This document shows positions 28,359 through 38,036 of a stretch of DNA of 64,000 nt, piece after piece (positions within the stretch are counted from its first letter, which is position 1; each line of letters opens with the position of its first letter). Made by a program: the position numbers and the translations under genes. The notes below the pieces were generated by a model that saw only the letters and a list, made by a program, of their open reading frames with translations, did no database searches and was not told the DNA's origin. Origin of the DNA: an uncultured Pseudomonadota bacterium (lineage in GTDB: Bacteria; Pseudomonadota; Gammaproteobacteria; Burkholderiales; SG8-39); NCBI GenBank assembly GCA_903921325.1, contig CAIXPL010000027.1, positions 1 to 64,000 on the forward strand, written 5' to 3'.

Positions 28359-29373
28359 ACCACGCGCACAACATCTGCTGAAAACGCTCGTCGAGCGTTA
28401 CATCGCCGAAGGCGAGCCGGTGGGCTCGCGCACCCTGTCCAAATACGCGGGCCTTGACCTGTCGCCGGCCTCGATCCGCAATGTGATGGCGGACCTGGAG
28501 GAAATGGGTTTCATCACCAGCCCGCATACCTCGGCTGGACGGGTGCCCACGACACGCGGCTACCGCCTGTTCGTTGACAGCCTGCTCACTATCAAACCGC
28601 TCGAGAGCGTCGATCTGCACCAACTCGAGGGTCACCTCGTACCCGATCATCCGCAGCGTCTGATCACGGCTGCATCGCAGTTGCTGGCCGAACTCACGCG
28701 GTTTGCCGGCGTGGTGGTGGTGCCAAAGCGGCGCAACCCGGTGTTTCGGCATATTGAATTCTTGCCACTATCGGACAAGCGGGTGCTGCTGATCATCGTC
28801 ACCCCGGATGGCGATGTGCAGAACCGCATCCTCATCACCGAGCGCAGCTACTCGCAAAGTGAACTCACCACGGCATCGAACTTTCTCAACACCCACTATG
28901 CCGGGGTGCGTTTTGAGGATGTGCGCTCGACCGTGCATGCCGAATTGCAACAGCTGCGCAGTGACGTGATGCACTTGATGAGCACCGCACTCGAAGTAAG
29001 CAATCGCGCCCTGGCCGAGAACAACGACGCGTACGTCATCACCGGTGAGCGCAATCTGCTCGCCTCCAATGACTTGTCGTCCAATATGGCGCGACTGCGC
29101 GAGCTGTTCGATTTGTTTGAATCAAAGACCGCGCTACTGCAGTTGCTCGACTCAGGTGCCGTTGCCCACGGTGTACAGTTGTTCATCGGTGGCGAATCGG
29201 GCATTGCACCGCTCGATGAATGCAGCGTGGTGACCGCTCCTTACGAGGCCAACGGGCAGGTGGTGGGCACGCTCGGTGTGATCGGGCCAACCCGCATGGC
29301 CTATGAGCGGGTGATCCCGATTGTCGACATCACCGCCCGGTTGCTCTCCGGCGCACTGACCCACGGCTCCTAG
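28351..29373 (+). CDS. hrcA: Heat-inducible transcription repressor HrcA
   Basis: 340 residues. Represses groESL/dnaK-type operons by binding CIRCE. N-terminal winged helix with [43 protein letters not shown], then [20 protein letters not shown], a strong HrcA signature; the GAF-like region carries LFIGGESG and [19 protein letters not shown] near the C-terminus. The ATG lies inside the end of the amidohydrolase gene (8-nt overlap). No CIRCE element was seen near it. The next gene follows 6 nt after its stop, so it is embedded in a metabolic operon. Confidence 0.95.
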   Translation: MLEPRAQHLLKTLVERYIAEGEPVGSRTLSKYAGLDLSPASIRNVMADLEEMGFITSPHTSAGRVPTTRGYRLFVDSLLTIKPLESVDLHQLEGHLVPDHPQRLITAASQLLAELTRFAGVVVVPKRRNPVFRHIEFLPLSDKRVLLIIVTPDGDVQNRILITERSYSQSELTTASNFLNTHYAGVRFEDVRSTVHAELQQLRSDVMHLMSTALEVSNRALAENNDAYVITGERNLLASNDLSSNMARLRELFDLFESKTALLQLLDSGAVAHGVQLFIGGESGIAPLDECSVVTAPYEANGQVVGTLGVIGPTRMAYERVIPIVDITARLLSGALTHGS

Positions 29374-29379
29374 CGCTTG

Positions 29380-30447
29380 ATGCCTGCCCTCCAATCCGCC
29401 ACTGCAAGACCCCCTGCTCGCAACGGCCCCGTGCGCATCGGAGTGCTCGACCAGTCGCCCATCATTTCCGGGCATAGCCCGGTTGAGGCAGTGCAGGAAA
29501 CGGTCTATCTCGCCCAAATGGCAGAAGAGCTGGGTTTTCATCGCTACTGGCTGGCCGAGCATCACTCGATCTCAGCGCTGGCCGACCCCTGTCCGGAAAT
29601 TCTGCTGGCGCGAATCGGCGCGGCGACCTCGCGCATTCGCATCGGCACCGGGGGCATCCTGCTGCCCTATTACAGCCCGCTCAAAGTGGCTGAAGTGTTT
29701 CGCATGCTCGATGCGCTCTACCCCGACCGGCTCGACCTCGGGGTGGGCCGTGCGCCAGGTGGCGATATGCGCACCGCGCAAGCAATGGCCAATGGTCGAC
29801 CCGTCAGCGCTGAGCAGTTCCCGCAGCAAGTCATCGATCTGCGCGACTTCCTGTCAGGGAAAATGCCCCCCGGACATCCCTTTGCGCGCGTGCATGCCAT
29901 GCCCTCAGGCAGCACCCGACCACAGATCTGGATGCTGGGTTCATCGGATTATGGTGGATTGCTGGCAGCGCACCTGGGGTTGCGTTTTGCCTTTGCTCAT
30001 TTCATCTCGGCGCATGGCGGGGATGCCGTGGGTCGTGCCTATCGTGATCGCTTTGAACCATCGGCCGATCTGGCCGCCCCGGTGAGTGCCGTGTGCGTCT
30101 TTGTGATCTGCGCGCCGACGCATGATGAGGCCGAGCACCTCGCGGCCAGTGTTGATCTGCGCCGCTTGCACATGGCCCGCGGCATCGATGCACCGGTACC
30201 AAACTTGAGCGAAGCGCACAGCTACCGCTACGAACCCAATGAACGCGCCTATGTGCAGGAGCAGCGCGCCCGCCTGATCCACGGCGACCCCGGTGAGGTG
30301 CGCGCAAAGCTCGAAGCATTGAAGGCCGAGTTCATCGCCGACGAGCTTCTGGTGCTCACAATTACCGGTGACTACGCCTCGCGGCGTACCTCTTACCGGC
30401 TGGTTGCCGAGGCATTCGAGTTGAACGGCAGCACTGTCACAACCTGA
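29380..30447 (+). CDS. LLM-class flavin-dependent oxidoreductase (luciferase-like)
   Basis: 355 residues. Bacterial-luciferase-like TIM barrel using FMN or F420-type flavin, of the MsnO8/YhbW subgroup: GVLDQSPIISG..., YWLAEHHSISALADPCPEILLARIGAATSRIRIGTGGILLPYYSPLKVAEVFRML, and DLGVGRAPGGD. YhbW-like proteins often lie near peptidase or catabolic genes with unknown substrates. ATG at 29380 follows an in-frame TTG. It sits 6 nt after hrcA and 77 nt before the FadB-like gene; that gap holds a diverged copy of its own 3' end. Confidence 0.9.
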   Translation: MPALQSATARPPARNGPVRIGVLDQSPIISGHSPVEAVQETVYLAQMAEELGFHRYWLAEHHSISALADPCPEILLARIGAATSRIRIGTGGILLPYYSPLKVAEVFRMLDALYPDRLDLGVGRAPGGDMRTAQAMANGRPVSAEQFPQQVIDLRDFLSGKMPPGHPFARVHAMPSGSTRPQIWMLGSSDYGGLLAAHLGLRFAFAHFISAHGGDAVGRAYRDRFEPSADLAAPVSAVCVFVICAPTHDEAEHLAASVDLRRLHMARGIDAPVPNLSEAHSYRYEPNERAYVQEQRARLIHGDPGEVRAKLEALKAEFIADELLVLTITGDYASRRTSYRLVAEAFELNGSTVTT

Positions 30448-30448
30448 T

Positions 30449-30502
30449 TATCGGCTGATCGCCGAGGCGTTTGGCCTGGGTGCCAGTACCACCACAACAT
30501 GA
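30449..30502 (+). pseudogene. Relic second copy of the LLM oxidoreductase 3' end
   Basis: Read from 30449 this stretch encodes YRLIAEAFGLGASTTTT and a stop. The real gene ends with YRLVAEAFELNGSTVTT and a stop (30394-30447). By eye 37 of 54 bases match, and many differences are at third codon positions. This indicates that the copy once evolved as coding sequence, probably as the end of a tandem paralogue since deleted. The unit spacing is 55 bp. Confidence 0.75.
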
Positions 30503-30524
30503 TGTTGATTTCCGGATAGCTACC

Positions 30525-32612
30525 ATGAGCACAGCACGCCTTGATCTGCACGATGACATTGCCGTCATCACCCTGGACAACCCACCTGTGAATGCGCTCT
30601 CGCACGCCCATCGCAGCAGCATCGTTGCCCATCTGCAAGCGGCCGAAGCCAACAATCGGATACGCGCCGTGGTGCTGATTGGCGCCGGTGATGCGTTTTG
30701 CGGCGGCGCCGAGATACGTGAATTCAACACCCCGGCAGCGCTCGCCGCACCCATCACCCGACAGGTGGCCGAAGCCGCCGAAGCGCTCAAGAAGCCGGTC
30801 GTCGCGGCGATCCATAAAGTCGCCATGGGCGGCGGGCTCGAGCTGGCGCTCGGTTGTCATTATCGGGTTGCCTCGGCCGGTGCTGCGATCGGATTACCCG
30901 AGGTCAAGCTGGGCCTGCTGCCCGGCGCCGGGGGCACCCAGCGCCTGCCGCGTGCCATCGGTGCGGCGGCAGCACTCGATATGATCATGACCGGTGAGCC
31001 GCGCAAATCGCAGGATCTGGCCACCCTGGGACTGATCGATTCGATCATTGAAGGCGACCTGTTGCACGGCGCAATCGGATATGCGCGCGCACTGGCCGAT
31101 CGCGCGGCGCCCCTGCGGCGCCTGCGCGATGAGGGTGTGGCGGGCGACAACTTGCCGGCGCTGTTTGCCGCGGCGCGCGAGCGAGTGGCGCGCGAATGGC
31201 GCGCTTATCCGGCCCCGGTGTGCTGCATCGAAGTGGTGGAGGCGGCCGCCTTCAGGCCGTTCGACGAAGGTATTCGATTTGAGCGTGCCACCTTTCTGCG
31301 ACTGGTCGAGACGCCCGAGTCAAAGGCATTGCGGCATGCGTTTTTTGCCGAACGTACCGCGGCGCGCGTGCCGGGGCTCGCGCCGCTCAAAGACCTGCCG
31401 CCAATCCAATCGGTAGCCATTGTGGGTGCTGGCACCATGGGCTGCGGCATTGCCATGACCATGGCCAATGCCGGCCTGTCGGTGGTGCTGGTCGATGTAT
31501 CGAGCAGCGCACTGGAGCGCGCCCGCGCGAGCATCGCCGACACCTATGCCAGCGCCCTCGCACGCGGCCGCATCGATGCCAAGGCGCATGAGCGGCGCAC
31601 ATCGCTCATCCAGTTTGGTGCGGAACTGAGCGCAATCGGGAAGGCCGACCTGGTGATCGAAGCAGTCTTTGAGGACATGGCGATCAAACACAAGGTGTTC
31701 GCGCAAATCGACGCACTCGCGCGCCCCGATGCCATGCTCGCCACCAATACGTCGACTCTGGACGTGAACGCCATTGCACGGGCTACGCGCGATCCGGGGC
31801 GGCTGCTCGGCCTGCATTTTTTCAGCCCCGCCAATGTGATGCGGCTGCTCGAGATCGTGCGCGGCGAGCACACCAGTGACCAGACGCTCTCGCGCGGTCT
31901 GGCACTGTCGCGACGTATCGGCAAGGTGGGCGTGGTCTGCGGGGTATGCGACGGATTTATCGGCAATCGCATGCTGGAGGAATATCTGCGGCAGGCCTAC
32001 ACCCTGGTCGAAGAAGGCGCAACGCCGCAGGCTGTCGATCGGGCACTCGAAGCCTGGGGCCTTGCCATGGGGCCCTTTCGCATGATGGACATGGCCGGCC
32101 AGGATATCGGTTGGGCAGTCCGCAAGCGCTTGAAGATCGACCACCCTGACAAGCGCTATTCGACGTGGCCGGATCGACTGTGCGAGGCGGGGCGATTCGG
32201 ACAGAAGACCGGCGCCGGCGTCTATCGCTACGACGCCGGATCGCGCGTGGGCCAGCCCGATCCTGAAACAGCCCGCCTCATCGCGCAGGTCGTGGCGGAA
32301 CAGGGAACACCCCAGCGCACGGTCAGCGACGAGGAAATCGTCGAGCGCTGCATGCTGGTGCTTGCCAACGAAGGCGCGCGCATATTGCACGAGGGCATTG
32401 CGCTTCGCGCGAGCGATATCGACGTGGTCTATCTCACCGGCTATGGCTTTCCGCGCTACCGTGGCGGCCCGATGTTGTATGCCGACCAGCTCGGACTGGC
32501 CCATGTCGTGCAGCGCCTGCGTGCCTATTCAGGTGCGCTGATGGGTGATGCACTGGCACCTGCGCCGCTGCTCGCGACGCTTGCCAGCGAAGGACGACGA
32601 TTCAATGAATAA
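30525..32612 (+). CDS. Bifunctional enoyl-CoA hydratase / 3-hydroxyacyl-CoA dehydrogenase (FadB/EHHADH-like)
   Basis: 695 residues. N-terminal crotonase domain (~1-190) with both catalytic Glu regions, [13 protein letters not shown] and [20 protein letters not shown]. The dehydrogenase domain follows: [21 protein letters not shown] (NAD site), [19 protein letters not shown] (catalytic His), and two C-terminal HAD domains ending [12 protein letters not shown]. It performs two steps of beta-oxidation. ATG at 30525 begins [11 protein letters not shown]. Its end overlaps the thioesterase start (ATGAATAA). No thiolase gene is adjacent. Confidence 0.93.
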   Translation: MSTARLDLHDDIAVITLDNPPVNALSHAHRSSIVAHLQAAEANNRIRAVVLIGAGDAFCGGAEIREFNTPAALAAPITRQVAEAAEALKKPVVAAIHKVAMGGGLELALGCHYRVASAGAAIGLPEVKLGLLPGAGGTQRLPRAIGAAAALDMIMTGEPRKSQDLATLGLIDSIIEGDLLHGAIGYARALADRAAPLRRLRDEGVAGDNLPALFAAARERVAREWRAYPAPVCCIEVVEAAAFRPFDEGIRFERATFLRLVETPESKALRHAFFAERTAARVPGLAPLKDLPPIQSVAIVGAGTMGCGIAMTMANAGLSVVLVDVSSSALERARASIADTYASALARGRIDAKAHERRTSLIQFGAELSAIGKADLVIEAVFEDMAIKHKVFAQIDALARPDAMLATNTSTLDVNAIARATRDPGRLLGLHFFSPANVMRLLEIVRGEHTSDQTLSRGLALSRRIGKVGVVCGVCDGFIGNRMLEEYLRQAYTLVEEGATPQAVDRALEAWGLAMGPFRMMDMAGQDIGWAVRKRLKIDHPDKRYSTWPDRLCEAGRFGQKTGAGVYRYDAGSRVGQPDPETARLIAQVVAEQGTPQRTVSDEEIVERCMLVLANEGARILHEGIALRASDIDVVYLTGYGFPRYRGGPMLYADQLGLAHVVQRLRAYSGALMGDALAPAPLLATLASEGRRFNE

Positions 32613-33039
32613 GCCCGCCGCAAATCCTGCTGCGCCCTATGATCAGTCGTCCTCGCCCTGGGGCGTGGACATCCCGTTTGCTGACCTGCTGGGCATTCGG
32701 CTGGTCGAGGCAAGCACCGAGCACTGCATCATTGCGGTCGATCGCCGACCTGAACTGCTCAATAGCTGGGGTTCGACCCACGGCGGTGTGATCATGACCA
32801 TGCTCGATCTGGTGATGAGCATCGCGGTACGCGCCCATTACGGTGTTGCAGCCGGAGTTGCCACGATCGATATGAGTGTGGGTTTCATGCGTCCGAGCAC
32901 CGGCAACCTGCGCGCGATCGGCCGCGTGTTGAACGGAGGCCGATCGACGGCGTTCTGCGAGGCCGAAGCGCTGGATGAATCCGGCACCTTGCTCGCCAAA
33001 GCGATGGGCACATTCAAGCGACTGAACGCCAAACCCTGA
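32605..33039 (+). CDS. PaaI-type acyl-CoA thioesterase
   Basis: 144 residues, hot-dog fold. LNSWGSTHGGVIMTMLDLVMSIAV is the PaaI-family motif (the H-G-G and downstream Asp). It hydrolyses medium-chain or aromatic acyl-CoA and releases trapped CoA during catabolism. The ATG at 32605 lies in the last codons of the FadB-like gene, so translation is coupled; a quinone oxidoreductase follows 12 nt later. Confidence 0.9.
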   Translation: MNKPAANPAAPYDQSSSPWGVDIPFADLLGIRLVEASTEHCIIAVDRRPELLNSWGSTHGGVIMTMLDLVMSIAVRAHYGVAAGVATIDMSVGFMRPSTGNLRAIGRVLNGGRSTAFCEAEALDESGTLLAKAMGTFKRLNAKP

Positions 33040-33051
33040 GCGATCAATCCG

Positions 33052-34032
33052 ATGAAAGCAATCCTGTGTACCCGTTATGGTCCTGCGCAGTCATTGGAAT
33101 GGCTCGATGTCGAGGCGCCGCGGCCCGCACCCGACGAAGTGCTGATCGCCACCCGTGCCATCGGGGTGAACTTTCCTGACACCCTGATCATCGAAGGCCG
33201 TTATCAGTTCAAGCCCACGCCACCGTTCTCCCCGGGTGCCGAACTGTGCGGGACGATTATCGAGGTGGGCGCGCAAGTGCGCGGGCTGCGCGTCGGTGAC
33301 CGGGTTGCCGCCACGCTCACCTGGGGTGCCTATGCCGAGCAGGTGGTCGCCAAGGCAAGCCAGCTGATCCGGGTGCCCGAAGGGGTCGATGATGCGCACG
33401 CTGCCGTGCTAACCCTTGCGCACGGCACCAGCTTTCATGCCCTGCACGATCGTGCCAATCTCTCGGCCGGTGAAACGATGCTCGTGCTCGGTGCGGCCGG
33501 TGGCGTAGGTTTGGCGGCCATTGAACTGGGCCGGCTGATGGGGGCCGTGGTCATCGCAGCCGCAGGTTCAGACGAGCGGCTTGAGATCTGCAAGGCACGC
33601 GGCGCGCAGTACCTGATCAATTACGAAACGGAAGACCTGCGCGCTCGGCTGCGCGAGATCACGGGTGAGCGCGGTGTCGATGTCGTCTACGACGCGGTTG
33701 GCGGTCGCCATTCTGAACCGGCGTTTCGATCCCTGGGGTGGAACGGCCGGCATCTGGTCGTCGGCTTCGCTGCGGGCGACATCCCGCGCCTCGCGCTCAA
33801 TCTGCCGCTGTTAAAAGGCGCCTCACTGGTGGGTGTGTTCTGGGGCGACTTTGTGCGTCGTGATCCGGCAACCCATGCGGCCAATATGAATCAGCTGATG
33901 GGCTGGCTTGCTACGGGCCGCCTGTCACCTTTGATCAGTCAGCGCTATGCGCTGGCTGACGCCGCACACGCGTTGCTCGACATGAAGGCACGCAGGATTG
34001 CCGGCAAGGCCGTACTCATGGTGCCGGGCTGA
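33052..34032 (+). CDS. NADPH:quinone oxidoreductase-like MDR enzyme
   Basis: 326 residues. Zinc-free medium-chain dehydrogenase/reductase. GVNFPDTLIIEGRYQFKPTPPFSPGAELCGTI (N-terminal GroES-like domain) and AAGGVGLAAIELGRLMGAVVIAAAGSDERLEICKARGA (nucleotide-binding fold) identify the QOR/zeta-crystallin branch. Could also be an enoyl-CoA reductase-like MDR, given its neighbours. Last gene of the hrcA-to-QOR operon; converges with the peptidase gene at 34110. Confidence 0.9.
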   Translation: MKAILCTRYGPAQSLEWLDVEAPRPAPDEVLIATRAIGVNFPDTLIIEGRYQFKPTPPFSPGAELCGTIIEVGAQVRGLRVGDRVAATLTWGAYAEQVVAKASQLIRVPEGVDDAHAAVLTLAHGTSFHALHDRANLSAGETMLVLGAAGGVGLAAIELGRLMGAVVIAAAGSDERLEICKARGAQYLINYETEDLRARLREITGERGVDVVYDAVGGRHSEPAFRSLGWNGRHLVVGFAAGDIPRLALNLPLLKGASLVGVFWGDFVRRDPATHAANMNQLMGWLATGRLSPLISQRYALADAAHALLDMKARRIAGKAVLMVPG

Positions 34033-34109
34033 TCTGACCAAGCCCGTGGTCCTGCTGCCGCGTCAGGCCGCCAGCCTGCATCGCAGCGAATTGGCACGCT
34101 CGTGTGGCG

Positions 34110-35075
34110 CTACTGCGCCGAGCTGACGCGGCCGTGGGGCGATTCCAGCCATTGACGAACCCGTACCGCATCGGCAAGCGCGGTGTAATGGCCTTGCGCA
34201 CCGAGCAACACAATGGTGGTCGGCCGTCCGGCAATGCGGGCGTGCAGCACAAGGCAGCGACCGGCTTCGTTGATATAGCCGGTCTTGGTGAGATCAATGT
34301 TCCATTCACGGCGCTTGAGCAACCCGTCGGTGTTGCCAAAGCGAATCACGCCACGTGCCGTGTGCAGGTCAAACTGGTGCTGTGTGGTGTCATCGCGTAT
34401 GGTCTGGTAGCGCAGTGCTGCGTGCACCACCTGTGCCAGATCGCGCGCGGTGGACACATTGCCTGAATCCAGACCGGCCGGATCGCTGAACCGGGTCTGG
34501 TTCAGCCCGAGTGCCTGCGCTTTGGCATTCATCGCCGCAATGGCAGCAACCGCCCCGCCCGGATAGCTGCGCGCGAGTGCAAGCGCGGCGCGATTCTCGG
34601 AGGCCATCAGCGCGAGCAACAGCAAATCCTCGCGCGTCGCGATGGTACCGACGGGCAGGCGTGACGTGCTGAAGCGCACGAGCGATTTATCCGCTTCCAT
34701 GATGGTAATGCGCTCGAGCGGATCGAGTTTGGCATCGAGCACCACCATGGCGAGCATGAGTTTGGTGATGGATGCGATCGGCTGCGGGCGATCGGGCGAG
34801 CGCTCATAGACGACCTGCTCATTGAGATCATCATTGACGATCGCGCTGGCCGCGCGAATCTCGGGTCCGCTTGGGCGAACCGTGGCCGCCAGGGCGTGGG
34901 TAGTGAGCATGGCAAGCGCTGCGCAGGCCAGCACTCGCAGGAGTGGCCCGCACAACAGGGCACGACAGCGGTCGAACAATCCGGTGGTCGTGCCAGGATG
35001 GCTGCCGCGCAGGACGGCCAATACCACACGGCCTGGGCGTACCGGCGTGAAGACCATGGCCCTTGTGTGGGTCAT
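34110..35075 (-). CDS. pbpG: D-alanyl-D-alanine endopeptidase/carboxypeptidase (PBP7-like)
   Basis: About 321 residues. Serine peptidase acting on peptidoglycan in the periplasm. SxxK motif SITK in PQPIASITKLMLAMVVLD, SxN motif ASENR, and KTG motif DLTKTGYINEAGRC. A membrane or signal segment precedes the domain (LLRVLACAALAMLTTHALAA). Start uncertain: ATG 35075 is used; a GTG at 35096 directly after the S4-protein stop and an ATG at 35057 are alternatives. It lacks the C-terminal anchor domain of DacA, which supports the PBP7 class. Confidence 0.87.
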   Translation of the reverse strand: MTHTRAMVFTPVRPGRVVLAVLRGSHPGTTTGLFDRCRALLCGPLLRVLACAALAMLTTHALAATVRPSGPEIRAASAIVNDDLNEQVVYERSPDRPQPIASITKLMLAMVVLDAKLDPLERITIMEADKSLVRFSTSRLPVGTIATREDLLLLALMASENRAALALARSYPGGAVAAIAAMNAKAQALGLNQTRFSDPAGLDSGNVSTARDLAQVVHAALRYQTIRDDTTQHQFDLHTARGVIRFGNTDGLLKRREWNIDLTKTGYINEAGRCLVLHARIAGRPTTIVLLGAQGHYTALADAVRVRQWLESPHGRVSSAQ

Positions 35076-35096
35076 TGCCCGCACCGGCCGCGCCAC

Positions 35097-35939
35097 TCAG
35101 GCTGACGCATCGCTGCTTGAACCCCCGGGACTGCCACCACCCGGGGTGCCGCCACCAGAAGACCCGCCCTCTCCGCCTGGTCCACCGATGCCACCACCGG
35201 CCGAACCACCGCCGCTGCCCGGCGCGCCCCCGCCGGGTCGGATGCGACCTGAACGACCACGACGCCGGCGACGCGGCTTGCGCGAGGGGTCCGCGCGCGC
35301 GCCCTCGCCCCGATTGGTGTCGGTGCGTGGACCGTTGCCTTGTGCGGGCCGTGGGCTGGGCTGCGCATCGGCCGCCGCGACCACGAGTTCCGCGGGTGAG
35401 CTGTCCGGATTCTGAAACGCCGCACCCGAGCCGCGGGCAGCACGCGGGCCCGCCGGAGGGCGTCGCACCCGATCGCGTCCGCGCGGCCCGCGTGCCGGGC
35501 CTGGTCCACCGCCATGGCCGGCCGGGCTGTTGGCCGGGCTGGCACCGCCACCGGGGCGTGCCCAGGCGGGGCCCGCCGCGTGATGGGTCGTGCGATTGGC
35601 AATCACGATGGCGCGGCGATCGCGACTCTCATCGGTCTCTTCATACAGTGTCTCGCCGTCCATCGGCCCTACGCCGCGCTGAACCGCCAGATGCGTGACG
35701 TCGACTTCCCACTCGAACTCACCCACCTGCACACTGACGCGGTCGTGCAGCACGATCTCGCGGGTCGATTTCACGCGTTCGCCATTGACCTTGACTTTGC
35801 CACCCTCGCACGCCTGGGTCGCGAGCGGCTTGGCACGAAAGAATCGCGCCGCCCACAGCCATTTGTCGACGCGCGTGCGCGTCGGCATGATGATGCCTTC
35901 GAGCTCATCACCACCATCAAAATCGTCCTGTTCATCCAT
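35097..35939 (-). CDS. S4-domain RNA-binding protein (Hsp15-like) with long Gly/Arg/Pro-rich tail
   Basis: 280 residues. The S4 domain lies at ~20-85 (RVDKWLWAARFFRAKPLATQACEGGKVKVNGERVK), as in Hsp15, which binds stalled 50S subunits carrying nascent chains. Ordinary Hsp15 is ~130 residues. Here ~150 extra residues (about 130-280) are low-complexity: a Gly/Pro/Arg segment, a basic patch KPRRRRRGRSGRIRPGG and a terminal Gly/Ser run. The reading frame is open and has RNA-binding composition, so it is probably a real disordered tail. Confidence 0.85.
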   Translation of the reverse strand: MDEQDDFDGGDELEGIIMPTRTRVDKWLWAARFFRAKPLATQACEGGKVKVNGERVKSTREIVLHDRVSVQVGEFEWEVDVTHLAVQRGVGPMDGETLYEETDESRDRRAIVIANRTTHHAAGPAWARPGGGASPANSPAGHGGGPGPARGPRGRDRVRRPPAGPRAARGSGAAFQNPDSSPAELVVAAADAQPSPRPAQGNGPRTDTNRGEGARADPSRKPRRRRRGRSGRIRPGGGAPGSGGGSAGGGIGGPGGEGGSSGGGTPGGGSPGGSSSDASA

Positions 35940-35995
35940 CCGGCTTCCCCTTCAATCAGCCCGCGTCCAGGGGCAATCGCCCTGCGCGCTCAAGC

Positions 35996-37852
35996 TCACG
36001 CAACGCGTGCCACCGGCGCGCTCGCTTCCTCTTCCTGCTGCTGCAAGGCCCACATCTGGGCATACATGCCATCGATCTCCAGCAGCTCGCGATGTGTTCC
36101 ACGCTCAACAATACGACCGTGATCCATGACCACGATCTGATCGGCATCCATGACCGTCGACAAACGATGGGCAATCATCAGCGTGGTTCGACCAACCGCC
36201 ACCCGGTCCAGCTCGGACTGAATGGCCCGTTCGGCCCTGGAATCGAGCGCCGACGTCGCCTCGTCAAATATCAATATTCGCGGGTCCTTCAACAGGGCCC
36301 GCGCGATCGCCACACGCTGTTTCTCGCCACCGGAGAGCTTGAGTCCACGCTCCCCAACCTTGGCCTCATATTGCTCGGGCAAGCTCATGATGAAGTCGTG
36401 AATCTGCGCTGACCGGGCCGCCGCGCGCACCTCTTCATCGGAGGCTTGCGGTCTGCCGTAGCGGATGTTGTACAGGATTGTATCGTTAAACAGCACCGTA
36501 TCCTGCGGAACAATGCCGATTGCCGCACGCAGATCGGCCTGCCGCAGCGCACGCAGATCGACCCCATTCACCTGAATCGAGCCCTCGCCGATGTCGTAGA
36601 AGCGATAGAGCAGCCGTGCCAGGGTCGATTTGCCCGATCCCGAATGCCCGACCACGGCAAGCCGGGTGCCGGCGGGAATGTCAAAGGACACGTCAAACAG
36701 AATCTGCCGATTGGCCTCGTAGCCGAAGCTCACCGACTGGAAACTCACCCGCGCCGGGCCGGGCGGCACGGTCACTGCGTGAGGACTGTCCTCGACTTCG
36801 CGATTCTCGCCCAACAGGCGAAACATGCGGTCCATGTCGATCAGTGACTGCTTGATTTCGCGATAGACCATGCCGAGGAAATTGAGCGGGATGTAGAGCT
36901 GGATCAGCAGGGAATTGATCAGCACCAGATCGCCCAGTGTGAGGGTCTTGCGCGCCACCCCTTGCGCAGCGAGGATCATCAGCACCGTCAACGCGGCAGC
37001 GATGATGCCGCTCTGCCCGATGTTGAGCAGTCCGAGCGAGGCTTCATTCTGTACCGCGGCGGTCTCGTATTTGCGCAAACTCTCGTCGTAACGGCCGGCC
37101 TCGAATTCCTCATTGCCGAAGTACTTCACCGTCTCATAGTTGAGCAGGCTGTCCACGGCGCGGGTATTGGCACGCGAATCCAGTTCATTGGCACGACGCC
37201 GGATATCGATGCGCCACTCAGTCACCGCGATGGTGAACCCGATGTACAGGCTCACCGCGACCAGAGTCACCAGCGGAAACCGCCAGTCAAAGTGGGTGAA
37301 CAGCACCGCCGCCACCAGCAGGAATTCAAGAATCACCGGGACGATCGAGAACAGCATGTAGGAGAGCAGCGTCGAGATGCCGCGCGTGCCGCGCTCGATG
37401 TCGCGCGTCATGCCGCCGGTTTGCCGGTCCAGATGGAAACGCAGCGACAAGGCATGCAGGTGGCGAAACACGCCAAGGGCAATGCGCCGGATCGCCCGCT
37501 GGGTCACGCGTACGAACACCACGTCGCGCAGTTCGGCACACAAGGTCGTGGTGAAGCGCAGCATGCCATAGGCGACCAGCAACATCACCGGCACCACCAC
37601 CAGGGCCTGTGTTGCCTCGGGCAGTTGCGGGGCGAACGAATCCACCACTTGCTTGAGCACCAGCGGCACGCCGACATTGGCGAGCTTGGCCATGATCAAC
37701 AAAGTGAGTGCGATCGCCACGCGACCGCGAAATTCCAGCAGATAGGGGACAACCAGCCGTACTGCGCGCCATTCACTGCGCGGTGTGCCGCTGGCTGCCC
37801 CGGCGGCGCGTGCGGATGAATCCGCCGCCGCTTTCGCGAGAGCCTGAGTCAC
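35996..37852 (-). CDS. ABC exporter of the Atm1/heavy-metal-tolerance type (membrane + ATPase in one chain)
   Basis: About 618 residues from GTG 37852. A membrane domain with about six helices (KLANVGVPLVLKQVVDSF; YFGNEEFEAGRYDESLRKYE, the conserved Atm1 loop) precedes the ATPase: VGHSGSGKSTLARLLYRF, LSGGEKQRVAIARALL, ILIFDEATSALDS, MIAHRLSTV. Homologues export glutathione-based sulfur or metal compounds. The start is uncertain: the frame is open further upstream but overlaps the HAD gene region and is not membrane-protein-like; no strong ribosome-binding site was found. Same strand as the S4 gene, 56 nt apart. Confidence 0.89.
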   Translation of the reverse strand: MTQALAKAAADSSARAAGAASGTPRSEWRAVRLVVPYLLEFRGRVAIALTLLIMAKLANVGVPLVLKQVVDSFAPQLPEATQALVVVPVMLLVAYGMLRFTTTLCAELRDVVFVRVTQRAIRRIALGVFRHLHALSLRFHLDRQTGGMTRDIERGTRGISTLLSYMLFSIVPVILEFLLVAAVLFTHFDWRFPLVTLVAVSLYIGFTIAVTEWRIDIRRRANELDSRANTRAVDSLLNYETVKYFGNEEFEAGRYDESLRKYETAAVQNEASLGLLNIGQSGIIAAALTVLMILAAQGVARKTLTLGDLVLINSLLIQLYIPLNFLGMVYREIKQSLIDMDRMFRLLGENREVEDSPHAVTVPPGPARVSFQSVSFGYEANRQILFDVSFDIPAGTRLAVVGHSGSGKSTLARLLYRFYDIGEGSIQVNGVDLRALRQADLRAAIGIVPQDTVLFNDTILYNIRYGRPQASDEEVRAAARSAQIHDFIMSLPEQYEAKVGERGLKLSGGEKQRVAIARALLKDPRILIFDEATSALDSRAERAIQSELDRVAVGRTTLMIAHRLSTVMDADQIVVMDHGRIVERGTHRELLEIDGMYAQMWALQQQEEEASAPVARVA

Positions 37853-38036
37853 TTCGGCAACATCGAGAGAAAGCGCGATTCTACGCCGTCGGGCGGCTGT
37901 CGAGGCGATAGGATGTAAGGATGTGCGATTCTGACGGCCTGGCACCCTGACCCCATGCAGCCAATTTGACTTTGCCGCCACGCTGCGGCGAATCGATTGA
38001 ACGACGGATCGCCGGTGCCCCCCTCTGGAGCAGGCT

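Noticed and set aside
28200-28360. CIRCE operator near hrcA
   Set aside because: No TTAGCACTC-N9-GAGTGCTAA-like dyad is present in or before hrcA.
31320-32504. 394-codon minus-strand frame within the FadB-like gene
   Set aside because: Antisense to conserved dehydrogenase motifs; no family resemblance.
36962-37819. 285-codon plus-strand frame inside the Atm1-type exporter
   Set aside because: His/Gln-rich shadow of membrane-helix codons; no start context or domain.
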